A stretch of 64,000 nt of DNA from Holophagales bacterium (GTDB lineage Bacteria; Acidobacteriota; Thermoanaerobaculia; Multivoradales; Multivoraceae). Below, in pieces: positions 23,714 to 31,219 of this stretch. The notes below the pieces were generated by a model. It was not told the origin of the DNA and searched no databases. It saw only the letters and a program-made list of their open reading frames with translations. How positions within the stretch are numbered: position 1 is the first letter of the stretch; every line of letters begins with the position of its first letter. Where the stretch lies: positions 105,711 to 169,710 of the forward strand of contig VYDI01000047.1 of assembly GCA_009843505.1 (NCBI GenBank), written 5' to 3'. Position numbers and translations under genes: made by a program.

Positions 23714-24817
23714 ATGATCCTCACAGACAGAACAGTGTCCAGGACGGAGTTCGAGGCCGGTACCGGTTGGGCCCTCAAACCGGAGGGCGCCTGCAAGGGC
23801 GCGGCCTGCGTGCCTCTCTTCGACCGTGCGCCGGCATCGTCGGGCCCGATCGACGGGCTTGCCGTGGCCGAGGCGATCGGTCTGCCGGTCGTACACGACG
23901 AGGAACACGGCGTGTGGGCGCTGGGCCCCGAGTCGCTCGGCTCACGGGCGATCGTGTCGGCCGAGGACGCCGACTTCGAGCTGCCCGATCTCGACGGCAA
24001 GCCGTTCCGGCTCTCGAGCCTGCGCGGGCGGAAAGTCGTCGTCTACGCCTGGGCGCCCTACTGAGGGTGCTCGGCCCACCTGCCCGGGTGGCAGGCGTTG
24101 CGCGACGAGCTTCATCCGCAGGGATTCGAACTGGTCACGGTCGGTCTCGACACGTTGGGGGCCGAGGGTTGCCGCGCCTTCATCGAGGCCGCGCAGCCGA
24201 AGCATCCATCCCTGGTCGACCGTCACCACCTGCTGGCCAGGATCTTCGGTGTGGTCAACATCCCCAGCTCGGTCTGGATCGACGAATCGGGCACGATCGT
24301 CCGGCCGGCGGAGGCCGCGCCCGCGCCGCCGGCGGGCAAACCGCCGAACGTGGGGTCTCGCTCCCCGGTTCCCGGTCGTTTCGGCGAGATGCTGCAGGAG
24401 GCGGCGAAGATCCCGGCCGACACCGATGCCTACCACCTTGCGCTGCGCGATTGGGTTGAGAAGGGCGCCGAGAGTCGATTCGCGCTTTCGCCGGACGAAG
24501 TGATCGAACGGTCGCGGCCGCGCGACGCGAACGTCTCCCTCGGCCACGCCCACTTCGAACTCGCTTCGCACCTGGAGCTCGAGGGTCACCACGACGCGGC
24601 GGTCCGCCACTTCCGCGAGGCGCACCGCCTGGTTCCCGACAGTTGGTCCTTCCGCCGCCAGGCCTGGTCGCTCGAAGGCGGCGCCGAGGGTCCATTCGCG
24701 CGCTTCTGGCAGGGCCCGAGCGAAGAGGACCCCGAGGCTTGGCCCTACGAGGGCGACTGGCTCAGCGATATCCGCGAGGAGGGTCCCGAGAACTACGCCG
24801 AGCGCTTCGAGCCGTAA
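23714..24817 (+). CDS. Selenocysteine-containing redoxin (thioredoxin fold) with TPR-like C-terminus
   Basis: A 367-residue frame if the in-frame TGA at 24062-24064 is read as selenocysteine (residue 117). The sequence before it is RGRKVVVYAWAPY and after it GCSAHLPGWQALRDELHPQG. This is the thioredoxin-like active-site position where related redoxins have C-G-C, so Sec replaces the first Cys (U-G-C). A SECIS-like hairpin follows the TGA. Downstream the frame stays fully coding: VNIPSSVWIDESGTIVRP is the typical cis-Pro region of AhpC/TlpA proteins, and the end has a TPR-like helical segment (about 270-320). The N-terminal ~70 residues are a small domain of unknown role. Without Sec insertion only a 116-residue stub would be made. 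It is probably a peroxidase or thiol oxidoreductase. Confidence 0.85.
24062..24091 (+). promoter_or_regulatory. UGA selenocysteine codon and bacterial SECIS-like hairpin
   Basis: TGA (24062-24064) is followed by a stem CCACC (24076-24080), loop TGCCCG (24081-24086), and GGTGG (24087-24091). The loop begins 16 bases after the codon and has G at its second position, which fits the bacterial SECIS rules (16-37 base spacing, G among the first two loop bases). Confidence 0.75.
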
Positions 24818-24844
24818 CTGGGTGCGCCGGCGTCCCCGCCGGCG
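24818..24844. repeat. Dispersed GC-palindromic repeat, inverted copy
   Basis: CTGGGTGCGCCGGCGTCCCC followed by GCCGGC, the reverse complement of the family core. It begins directly after the selenoprotein stop and ends 16 bp before the isomerase start. Confidence 0.85.
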
Positions 24845-24859
24845 CTACCATCCGCCACC

Positions 24860-26425
24860 GTGATGCAAGTCGAGGCGGACTCCAGTCTCACAGCAGCCAT
24901 AGAGAAACGCCGTCGGCAGTGGCGCGAGATCGACGGCACCGCCCGTCTCTGGGCCCGCGACGCCTCGCTCTGGACCGACTCGGGCGAGGAGGAGTGGCTC
25001 GGCTGGCTGGATGTCGAACGCCTGGGCGATCTGACGTTCGCCAACACCGACGGCAAGCGCGTCGCAACGGAGGCGGCCGCGCTCGCCGAGCACCTCGCCG
25101 GACCACCGTTCGACCGCTGCCTGCTCCTCGGCATGGGCGGCTCGGCTCTGGGTGCGGGTTTGCTGTGGCGGGCGCTGCCGCGGCAGGTCGACGCGGAGTT
25201 CATCGTGCTCGATACGACGGATCCTCGGGAGATCGCGGCTGCTCTCGACGGAGTCGACCCCGGCCACCTCAGAGTGATCGCGGCATCCAAGTCGGGCGGC
25301 ACGCTCGAGACGAGGCTGGCGTTCGACCTGCTGCTGGACCGATTGGGCGACGCGGCTTCGGCCTCCGCGTTGGCGATCACGGATCCCGGCTCTGCGCTGG
25401 AAACGCGGGCCCGGGACGCAGGAGTGCGGGTGGTCTTCGGACGCCCGGACATCGGCGGCCGCTTCTCCGTGCTTTCCGTCTTCGGCCTGGCGCCGGCAGC
25501 GGTCGCCGGGATCGATGTCGAGCCTCTGCTTCTGGGCGCGCGGCGAATGGCCGCCGCGTGCCGCCGGCCCGACGATGCTGCCGGGACGAACCCCGGCGTC
25601 GAGCTGGGCGTGCTGCTCGCCGCGGCGCACGACTGTGGCCTCGACAAGGTCTACCTCCAAGCGCCGGATGGCTGTCCGGAAATGGTCGCCTGGGTCGAGC
25701 AGCTCATCGCCGAGTCGCTCGGCAAGGGGGACGTGCTGCTGCTGCCGGTAGCGGCGGCGGGCCTGCCCGCCGGGTCCGCCCCTGACCGACTCGACATCGA
25801 ACTCGTTCCAGCCGACCTCGGCGGCGAGTTCTTCCGCTGGCAGTTCGCCACGGCGGTGGCCGGCGCACTGCTGGGCGTCAACCCCTTCGACCAGCCGGAC
25901 GTGGAGTCGTCCAAGGTCGTCACCCGGCGCTACGTCGAGCGGATGAAGGCCGGCGATGCTGGAACGCCCGTCGGTGTGGTCCGGCTGAGCGAGGTCAGCG
26001 AGCTCGGCTTGGCCCAGCTTGTGGGCACCCACCTCGCGACGCTTCCAGAGCGCGGCTACGCCGTCATTTCGGCCTACCTGGACCGCAGTCACCGCAACCG
26101 CGAGCTACTCAACGCGCTGCGTCTTGGCGTCGCCCGGCGTATCGGCGGCGCGTCCGTGTTGGGATTCGGGCCAAGCTTCCTTCACTCGACCGGCCAGGCC
26201 CACAAAGGCGGCCCCAACCGCGGCCTGTTCCTGCAGATCACGGCCGACCCGCCGGCCGCTGATACGCCGATACCGGGCGAGGGCCTGACCTTCGGCCAGG
26301 TCCAGCTCGCCCAGGCATGGGGCGACTACGAGGTGCTGGTCGAACGTGGCCGGCGCGTGCTGGCCATCCATCTCGACGGTGACATCGAAGCCGGCCTGCG
26401 GCGGTTGATCGGGGCTCTCGGCTAG
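24860..26425 (+). CDS. pgi: Glucose-6-phosphate isomerase (type found in transaldolase/PGI fusions)
   Basis: A 521-residue sugar isomerase. The first SIS domain has the phosphate-binding LLLGMGGSALGAGLLWRALP and VIAASKSGGTLETRLAFDLL motifs; the C-terminal domain has FGPSFLHSTGQAHKGGPNRG and a GEGLTFGQVQLAQAWGDYEV segment typical of the PGI half of bifunctional transaldolase/glucose-6-phosphate isomerases. The transaldolase half is absent here. It interconverts glucose-6-P and fructose-6-P. The start is GTG 24860 or ATG 24863; no Shine-Dalgarno separates them. It may be co-transcribed with the selenoprotein across a palindromic repeat. Confidence 0.9.
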   Translation: MMQVEADSSLTAAIEKRRRQWREIDGTARLWARDASLWTDSGEEEWLGWLDVERLGDLTFANTDGKRVATEAAALAEHLAGPPFDRCLLLGMGGSALGAGLLWRALPRQVDAEFIVLDTTDPREIAAALDGVDPGHLRVIAASKSGGTLETRLAFDLLLDRLGDAASASALAITDPGSALETRARDAGVRVVFGRPDIGGRFSVLSVFGLAPAAVAGIDVEPLLLGARRMAAACRRPDDAAGTNPGVELGVLLAAAHDCGLDKVYLQAPDGCPEMVAWVEQLIAESLGKGDVLLLPVAAAGLPAGSAPDRLDIELVPADLGGEFFRWQFATAVAGALLGVNPFDQPDVESSKVVTRRYVERMKAGDAGTPVGVVRLSEVSELGLAQLVGTHLATLPERGYAVISAYLDRSHRNRELLNALRLGVARRIGGASVLGFGPSFLHSTGQAHKGGPNRGLFLQITADPPAADTPIPGEGLTFGQVQLAQAWGDYEVLVERGRRVLAIHLDGDIEAGLRRLIGALG

Positions 26426-26428
26426 TGG

Positions 26429-26502
26429 AGCCGGCCGTTGGCCGGCGCATCTTCTGGCCGCCTTCGGCGGCAGCCGGCGGGGACGCCGGCGCACCCAGTG
26501 TG
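26429..26502. repeat. Dispersed GC-palindromic repeat, long copy
   Basis: CCGGCCGTTGGCCGGCGC, then GGCCGCCTTCGGCGGC, then the family core GCCGGCGGGGACGCCGGCG and CACCCAGTGTG: three successive palindromes. It lies between the convergent isomerase and XRE genes and could serve as a bidirectional terminator. Confidence 0.85.
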
Positions 26503-26510
26503 AGAGGCCT

Positions 26511-26768
26511 CTAGCTCTGGCGGCGGCCGCGTGGCCGGTCAGCCGGCTTGCCCATCAGCTCGTCGAGACCGACGTTGAACTCGGCGACGATGCGGATCAG
26601 GACGTCCAGACTGACGCGGAGCTCGTCCCGCTCGATCCGCGAGAGGTCCGACGCCGGAATGCCGACCCGCTCGGCCAGCGCCGGCTGCGTCAGCTTGTTC
26701 TTCCGGCGCAGGCGTCGGATCCGGTGGCCCATGAGCTGGACCTGCTGGACTGTGGCTTCCTGGCTCAT
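26511..26768 (-). CDS. XRE-family (Cro/C1-type) transcriptional regulator
   Basis: An 85-residue protein that is almost only a helix-turn-helix: MGHRIRRLRRKNKLTQPALA, then ERVGIPASDLSRIERDELRV covers the recognition helix, then LDVLIRIVAEFNVGLDEL. The tail is basic (GRRQS). No sensor domain. It stands alone; there is no adjacent toxin gene, so it may regulate the glutathione S-transferase/crotonase group or itself. Confidence 0.9.
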   Translation of the reverse strand: MSQEATVQQVQLMGHRIRRLRRKNKLTQPALAERVGIPASDLSRIERDELRVSLDVLIRIVAEFNVGLDELMGKPADRPRGRRQS

Positions 26769-26796
26769 CGCTGGCTCGATCCGGGAGTCGAACTCT

Positions 26797-26860
26797 AGCG
26801 CGGCAGAAACTGGGTCGGCAGGCGCGAAGCGCCGGCTTCTAGGCTTTCTGCCGCGCTAGC
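26797..26860. repeat. Palindromic repeat bounded by GCGCGGCAGAA
   Basis: TAGCGCGGCAGAAA at the left pairs with TTTCTGCCGCGCTA at the right, with GGCGCGAAGCGCC inside. The same outer arms flank the copies at 29509 and 32958. It lies directly upstream of the XRE gene. Confidence 0.75.
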
Positions 26861-26884
26861 GGTGCCGGCGTTCAAGGCCTGAGA

Positions 26885-27616
26885 TCAGATCGAGGTCCTG
26901 AGATTCTGGTTGGCGGCGATCTGCGCTCCGCGTGCCTTGTAGCGTTCCCGGCGCTCCTTGCTGAAGCTGTCGACCTCGTCCTTCGGCACGCCGTAGGCGA
27001 CTCCGCGATCCACGCCCGGGCGCGCACGAACGCGCTTCAGCCAGTCCACCACAGTCGGTTGGGTCGTGATGTCGACCTTGGCCCACTTGTACGCACGGAT
27101 CCAGGGGAACACGGAGATGTCGGCAACCGTGAAGTCGTCGCCGCAGATGTAGGGGTGCTTCTCGAACCGGCGGCCGAGAATTGCCACCAGCCGAAGCGAC
27201 TCTCTGCCGAATCGTTCCAGCGGATGCGCCCTGGCGTCCTCGGGCACATTGATGTAGCGCGTGTAGCTGAGTTTGTTGCCGAAGGCCGGGCCTAGGTTGG
27301 CGGCCTGCCAGTACAACCAGGGGATCACGTCCCAGCGTCGCTCGTCCGTCGGGTAGAGCGGAGTCGGGTACTTCTCGCCGAGGTACTGCAGGATGGCGCA
27401 GCTCTCCATGACCGCACGCCCGTCGTCGACCAGGGCCGGCATCTTCTGGTTCGGATTGATGGCGGTGAACTCGGGCGTGAACTGGTCGCCGGCCGAGAGA
27501 TCGACCATGTGGACGCGCGTCTCGGGCAGTTCGACTCCGGCCTCCCGCAGCTCCTCGAGCATGATCGAGATCTTCCACCCGTTGGGCGTCGCGCTGAAGT
27601 AGACGTCAAGAGCCAT
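26885..27616 (-). CDS. Glutathione S-transferase
   Basis: A 243-residue soluble GST. The thioredoxin-like N-terminal domain begins LDVYFSATPNGWKISIMLEE, with glutathione-binding NPNQKMPALVDDG and MESCAILQYLGEKYP; the C-terminal domain has the N-capping motif HPYICGDDFTVADISVFPWI. It resembles YfcG/Ure2-like GSTs that detoxify electrophiles or act as disulfide reductases. Its start overlaps the crotonase stop by 11 bp, so the two are co-translated and may act on the same compound. Confidence 0.92.
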   Translation of the reverse strand: MALDVYFSATPNGWKISIMLEELREAGVELPETRVHMVDLSAGDQFTPEFTAINPNQKMPALVDDGRAVMESCAILQYLGEKYPTPLYPTDERRWDVIPWLYWQAANLGPAFGNKLSYTRYINVPEDARAHPLERFGRESLRLVAILGRRFEKHPYICGDDFTVADISVFPWIRAYKWAKVDITTQPTVVDWLKRVRARPGVDRGVAYGVPKDEVDSFSKERRERYKARGAQIAANQNLRTSI

Positions 27617-28298
27617 TGGACGGCGCCTCCCCGAGACCGGCCAGGACGGCGTCGATGCCTTCGCCTCTCAGGCCCTGTTTCATTGCCGAGAACGTGTCGG
27701 TGTCGAACTCGGCCAGTTGCGCCGCCCGCTCGAGGGCGACGTCGCGCAGCTCGCCGGCTGCCGCGACCTCGTCGACGAAGCCTGCATCCCGCGCGCCCTC
27801 GGGGTCGTACATCTTCGCGGTCAGCGCGGCCTGCGTCAGGGCGCGCTTGGAGAGCCGCTCCTTCGCCAGCAACCAGGCGAACGGCGGCAGCGTTCTGCCG
27901 ATCGCGACCTCGTTCAGGCCGAACCGGAAGTCACCGTCGGCGGCCAGACGATGATCGCCGGTGAGCACACAAAGCGCGCCGAGAGCGATGGCGTGTCCGC
28001 TGGCCGCGACCACCAGAGGTTGCGGCCATCCGTACAGGCGCATCATCAGGCGTGCTCCGGCGAGTCCCATCGCTCGGGCCTCCTCAGGACCGCTATCTCG
28101 AAACACGTTGAGGTCGAAGCCGCCGGAGAACAGGCCGGGCCGGCCGGTCAGGACGACAGCCTTCGCCTCGTCCGCGGCACGGTCGAGCCCGGCATTCACC
28201 GCGCCGATCATGGGCGGTCCGAAGACGTTCGCCTTGCCGTCGTCCATCGTGAGCAGGGCCACGTCGCCGATCTGTTCGTAGGTGGTCCGTTCAGTCAT
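27606..28298 (-). CDS. Crotonase/enoyl-CoA hydratase-family protein
   Basis: A 230-residue crotonase-fold protein, shorter than the ~260 typical. Recognisable are ALLTMDDGKANVFGPPM, the oxyanion-hole segment RPGLFSGGFDLNVFRD, and the second hole region AASGHAIALGALCVLTGDHR. The usual catalytic glutamates of hydratases are not clearly present (the second region has ALGALC), so the reaction may be isomerase- or hydrolase-like. It sits 24 bp from the TraB-family gene and overlaps the GST gene. Confidence 0.88.
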   Translation of the reverse strand: MTERTTYEQIGDVALLTMDDGKANVFGPPMIGAVNAGLDRAADEAKAVVLTGRPGLFSGGFDLNVFRDSGPEEARAMGLAGARLMMRLYGWPQPLVVAASGHAIALGALCVLTGDHRLAADGDFRFGLNEVAIGRTLPPFAWLLAKERLSKRALTQAALTAKMYDPEGARDAGFVDEVAAAGELRDVALERAAQLAEFDTDTFSAMKQGLRGEGIDAVLAGLGEAPSNGS

Positions 28299-28322
28299 CG
28301 ATCAGCTCCCTAAGTGGTTGCC

Positions 28323-29492
28323 TCAGAGCGTGCGTCCGACGATCCACGCGCCGGCGACGAAGGTGGCCAACACGCTGCCCAGGTTGCACAGGACGACGAC
28401 CAGGAGGATGCGGGTGAGGCGGTTGCTCCAGAAGCCGCGCACGGAGCCCAGGCTGTCGGCCAGGTTCTCCATGTCCGCAACCAGGGGCTTGCGAAGCAAT
28501 GCCTGGACCAGGCCCGCAACCCAGCCGGCCGCCATCAGGGGGTTCAGACTGGTCAGAGGCGCGGCGGCGAACGCGGTCAGGATGGTGACCGGGTGGGCGA
28601 GGGCGATGGCGGCGCCCAAGGCGGCCAGGCCGCCGTTGAGCGCGACCCAGATGTACACCGATTCGACGGTGCGGTCCCGGTCGCCCCAGACGAGGCCGTA
28701 GGCGAAGAGGGCGACGATGAGGATCGGCACCAGCCAAGCGACGACGCGCGGCCACACCGGCGGGTCCGGCACATGTTCGAGTTCCTCGAGATCGCACGAA
28801 GAGTCGGCGAGGCCGGTGATGCCGGGCAGGTGCCCGGCGCCGACGACGGCGACCGTCCGCGGCCCCGCTGACTGGCGGAGCTTCTCGGCCATGTAGGCGT
28901 CCCGTTCGTCGATCAGCGCACCCTTGACGCTGGGCAGGGCCTCGGCGAGAGCGCTCATCAGGTCCGTGAGGTTGGCGCTGTCGCGCAGCTTCTCGATGTC
29001 CTCTTCCTTCAGGTCGTCGCCGACGAAGATGCTGCCGGTCAACTGGGTCATCACCTTCGCCCGCTGCCAGAAGCCGAGCGAGGCCCACGTCCGCTTGAGC
29101 GAGATCTGGATATCGCGGTCGATCAGCTCCAGCCGGGCGCCCCTGTCCTTCGCCTGGGCGATTGCCGCCCGCATCTCGGCGCCGGGTTCGATGCCGAAGC
29201 GCTGGGCGATGCGGCGCTGAAAGGAGTGCATGAGGAAGGAGCTCAGCAGGAGCGCCGCCTTGCCCTCGCGGATGACCTGGAAGATGTCGAGCTTGCGCCA
29301 GGACTCCTGGTTTTCCAGGTTCTGGTAGCGGGCTTCACAGAGTTCGACGCAGACGGTGTCGGGCTCGATCGCCTCGATCGTCTCGTTCGTGTCGCGGACG
29401 CTCTGGGGCGAGACGTGGGCAGTGCCCACCAGGAAGACCTCGCGGTCTTCGAGCTCGAGGCGCTGGACCGAGGCGGGAAGAGGGGAGGTCAT
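28323..29492 (-). CDS. TraB/PrgY-family membrane protein
   Basis: A 389-residue protein with the N-terminal TraB domain (VFLVGTAHVSPQSVRDTNET, then PDTVCVELCEARYQNL) containing the conserved GTAHVS and ELC motifs, an AVVGAGHLPGI motif near 235, and four or five C-terminal membrane helices (from about 270). TraB/PrgY proteins inhibit or degrade peptide pheromones in enterococci; bacterial homologues are probable membrane metalloproteases. The ATG at 29492 is chosen; an upstream in-frame extension to 29570 would be translated from a dispersed repeat (RRRPRRHPAHS) and is rejected. Confidence 0.85.
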   Translation of the reverse strand: MTSPLPASVQRLELEDREVFLVGTAHVSPQSVRDTNETIEAIEPDTVCVELCEARYQNLENQESWRKLDIFQVIREGKAALLLSSFLMHSFQRRIAQRFGIEPGAEMRAAIAQAKDRGARLELIDRDIQISLKRTWASLGFWQRAKVMTQLTGSIFVGDDLKEEDIEKLRDSANLTDLMSALAEALPSVKGALIDERDAYMAEKLRQSAGPRTVAVVGAGHLPGITGLADSSCDLEELEHVPDPPVWPRVVAWLVPILIVALFAYGLVWGDRDRTVESVYIWVALNGGLAALGAAIALAHPVTILTAFAAAPLTSLNPLMAAGWVAGLVQALLRKPLVADMENLADSLGSVRGFWSNRLTRILLVVVLCNLGSVLATFVAGAWIVGRTL

Positions 29493-29508
29493 GGCAGCGC
29501 GGAGCCTA

Positions 29509-29586
29509 GCGCGGCAGAACGGCCGGAAGCCGGCGCTGTGCGCCGGATGCCGGCGGGGACGCCGGCGCACCCAGTTTCTGCCGCGC
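29509..29586. repeat. Dispersed GC-palindromic repeat with GCGCGGCAGAA arms
   Basis: GCGCGGCAGAA at the left, GCCGGCGGGGACGCCGGCGC with CACCCAG inside, and TTCTGCCGCGC at the right. It combines both sequence versions of the family. It lies between the divergent TraB-family and sulfatase genes. Confidence 0.85.
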
Positions 29587-29674
29587 AGACTGCCTGCTCA
29601 CGAACCACGCCCGCGGGGCCTGCTTCCGGTACGCTCTTTGGTTCCAGAGCGGTTCGAACCAGCAGGGAGGTCCC

Positions 29675-31195
29675 ATGGAGATGTCGACCCGAAGCTCCAG
29701 CATCATTGCCTTGGGGGCGGCCGCGGCGCTTGCCTGGGCCTGCGGCGCGCCAGAAGCCGACGCCCCAGCCGCGGACTCCGGCGACGGTCGCCCGAACATC
29801 GTCCTGATCCTCGCCGACGATCTCGGCTACGCCGACATCGGCATCTACGGCAGCGAGATCATCTCCACGCCGCACATCGACGCTCTGGCGGCAAGCGGCG
29901 TGCTCTTTACCGACGGCTACGTCAGCCACCCGGTGTGCAGCCCGTCGCGCGCCGGCCTGATGACCGGCCGCTACCAGCAGCGCCACGGCTGGGAGTTCAA
30001 CCCGGCCGGCCGCGATGTGAACGCCGGCATGAGTCTCGAGGAAGCGACCCTGGCCGACCGTATGAAGGCTCTGGGCTACCGGACCGGCATGGTCGGCAAG
30101 TGGCATCTCGGCCACGAGGAGCCGCACCACCCGATGAGCCGTGGTTTCGACGAGTACTTCGGCGTGCTCGAAGGCGGCAGCATCTTCATCGACTCCAGCC
30201 TGCCGGGGGTCGAGTACGGCTCGATTCGCGGCGAGGACGGGCCGACGGAGCGCCGGAACAAGGTCCTGCGCGGCTTCGAAGAGGAGAAGGTCGAGCGTTA
30301 CCTGACCGACGTCTTCACCGACGAGGCGACAGGCTTCATCGAGCGCAGCGCGGCCGGGGATGAGCCGTTCTTCCTCTACCTCAGCCACACCACGCCGCAC
30401 ACCCCGCTGCAGGCGACGGCCGAGTACGTCGACGGCTACCGCCACATCGAGGATCCGCGTACCCGGGTCTACGCGGCGATGGTCGCGTCACTCGACGAGA
30501 GCGTGCGTCGCGTGGTCGAGACGCTGAAGGCGGAGGGCGTGTACGAGAACACCCTGATCGCGTTTGCGAGCGACAACGGCTGCGCCGGCTACATCGGCCA
30601 CGCCTGCTCGAACGCTCCGCTGTTCGGCTTCAAGCGGTATCACCACGAGGGCGGCGTGCGCGTTCCCTTCGTCATGAGCTGGCCGGCAGCGGTCGAGGGC
30701 GGGCAGACGATCGGCCATCCGGTGATCACGCTCGACTACCTGGCGACGTTCACCGCTGCCGCGGGCGAAGAGGCGGAGACCGAAGACAGCGTGAACCTGC
30801 TGCCCTACATGACGGGAGAAGCCGACGGCGCGCCGCACGAGTACCTCTACTGGCGGGCCGGCGCCAGCGTCGCGATCCGGGACGCGCAGTACAAGCTGAT
30901 CAAGCTGAACCGGACGAACTTCCGGCCCGACAACCTGCGCGGCGACGGCCGCCTGCAGCCGCCGGAGAGCGGCTGGCCGACCGACTCGCCTCACGGCCAG
31001 CTCACCCTGCTCTACGACCTCGACGCGGACGTAGGCGAAACGAACAACCTGGCGGCGGATCAACCGGACGTCGTTGCGCGGCTGGAGGCGGAGTTGGACT
31101 CCTGGCGCGGCACACTGCTCACCGAGTCGATCCTGCCCGGCGTGCGCTCGACGATCACCCAGATCGATGGGGAGTGGGTGCAGTTGGTATTCTGA
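29675..31195 (+). CDS. Exported sulfatase (type I, formylglycine-dependent)
   Basis: A 506-residue arylsulfatase-family enzyme. A signal peptide ends in ALAWACGAPE, with Cys23 a possible lipid-attachment site. The metal site begins at LILADDLGYADIG (D48, D49); C88 in HPVCSPSRAGLMTGRY is the Cys modified to formylglycine; GMVGKWHLGHEEPHHP and ASDNGCAGYIGH supply other conserved ligands. The substrate is unknown, perhaps a sulfated polysaccharide. GGGAGG lies just before the ATG. It heads a 16-kb same-strand gene train. A sulfatase-maturing enzyme is not in the window. Confidence 0.94.
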   Translation: MEMSTRSSSIIALGAAAALAWACGAPEADAPAADSGDGRPNIVLILADDLGYADIGIYGSEIISTPHIDALAASGVLFTDGYVSHPVCSPSRAGLMTGRYQQRHGWEFNPAGRDVNAGMSLEEATLADRMKALGYRTGMVGKWHLGHEEPHHPMSRGFDEYFGVLEGGSIFIDSSLPGVEYGSIRGEDGPTERRNKVLRGFEEEKVERYLTDVFTDEATGFIERSAAGDEPFFLYLSHTTPHTPLQATAEYVDGYRHIEDPRTRVYAAMVASLDESVRRVVETLKAEGVYENTLIAFASDNGCAGYIGHACSNAPLFGFKRYHHEGGVRVPFVMSWPAAVEGGQTIGHPVITLDYLATFTAAAGEEAETEDSVNLLPYMTGEADGAPHEYLYWRAGASVAIRDAQYKLIKLNRTNFRPDNLRGDGRLQPPESGWPTDSPHGQLTLLYDLDADVGETNNLAADQPDVVARLEAELDSWRGTLLTESILPGVRSTITQIDGEWVQLVF

Positions 31196-31219
31196 GCCGC
31201 CTGCAGGCGCGGCGAGGAA

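Noticed and set aside
24065..24817. Separate gene starting at an ATG or GTG after the TGA at 24062
   Set aside because: The sequence on both sides of the TGA forms one thioredoxin-like domain, so splitting it would leave two incomplete halves; selenocysteine reading explains it better.
29493..29570. N-terminal extension of the TraB-family protein
   Set aside because: These codons are the dispersed repeat and lack a ribosome-binding site; the ATG at 29492 gives the normal family N-terminus.
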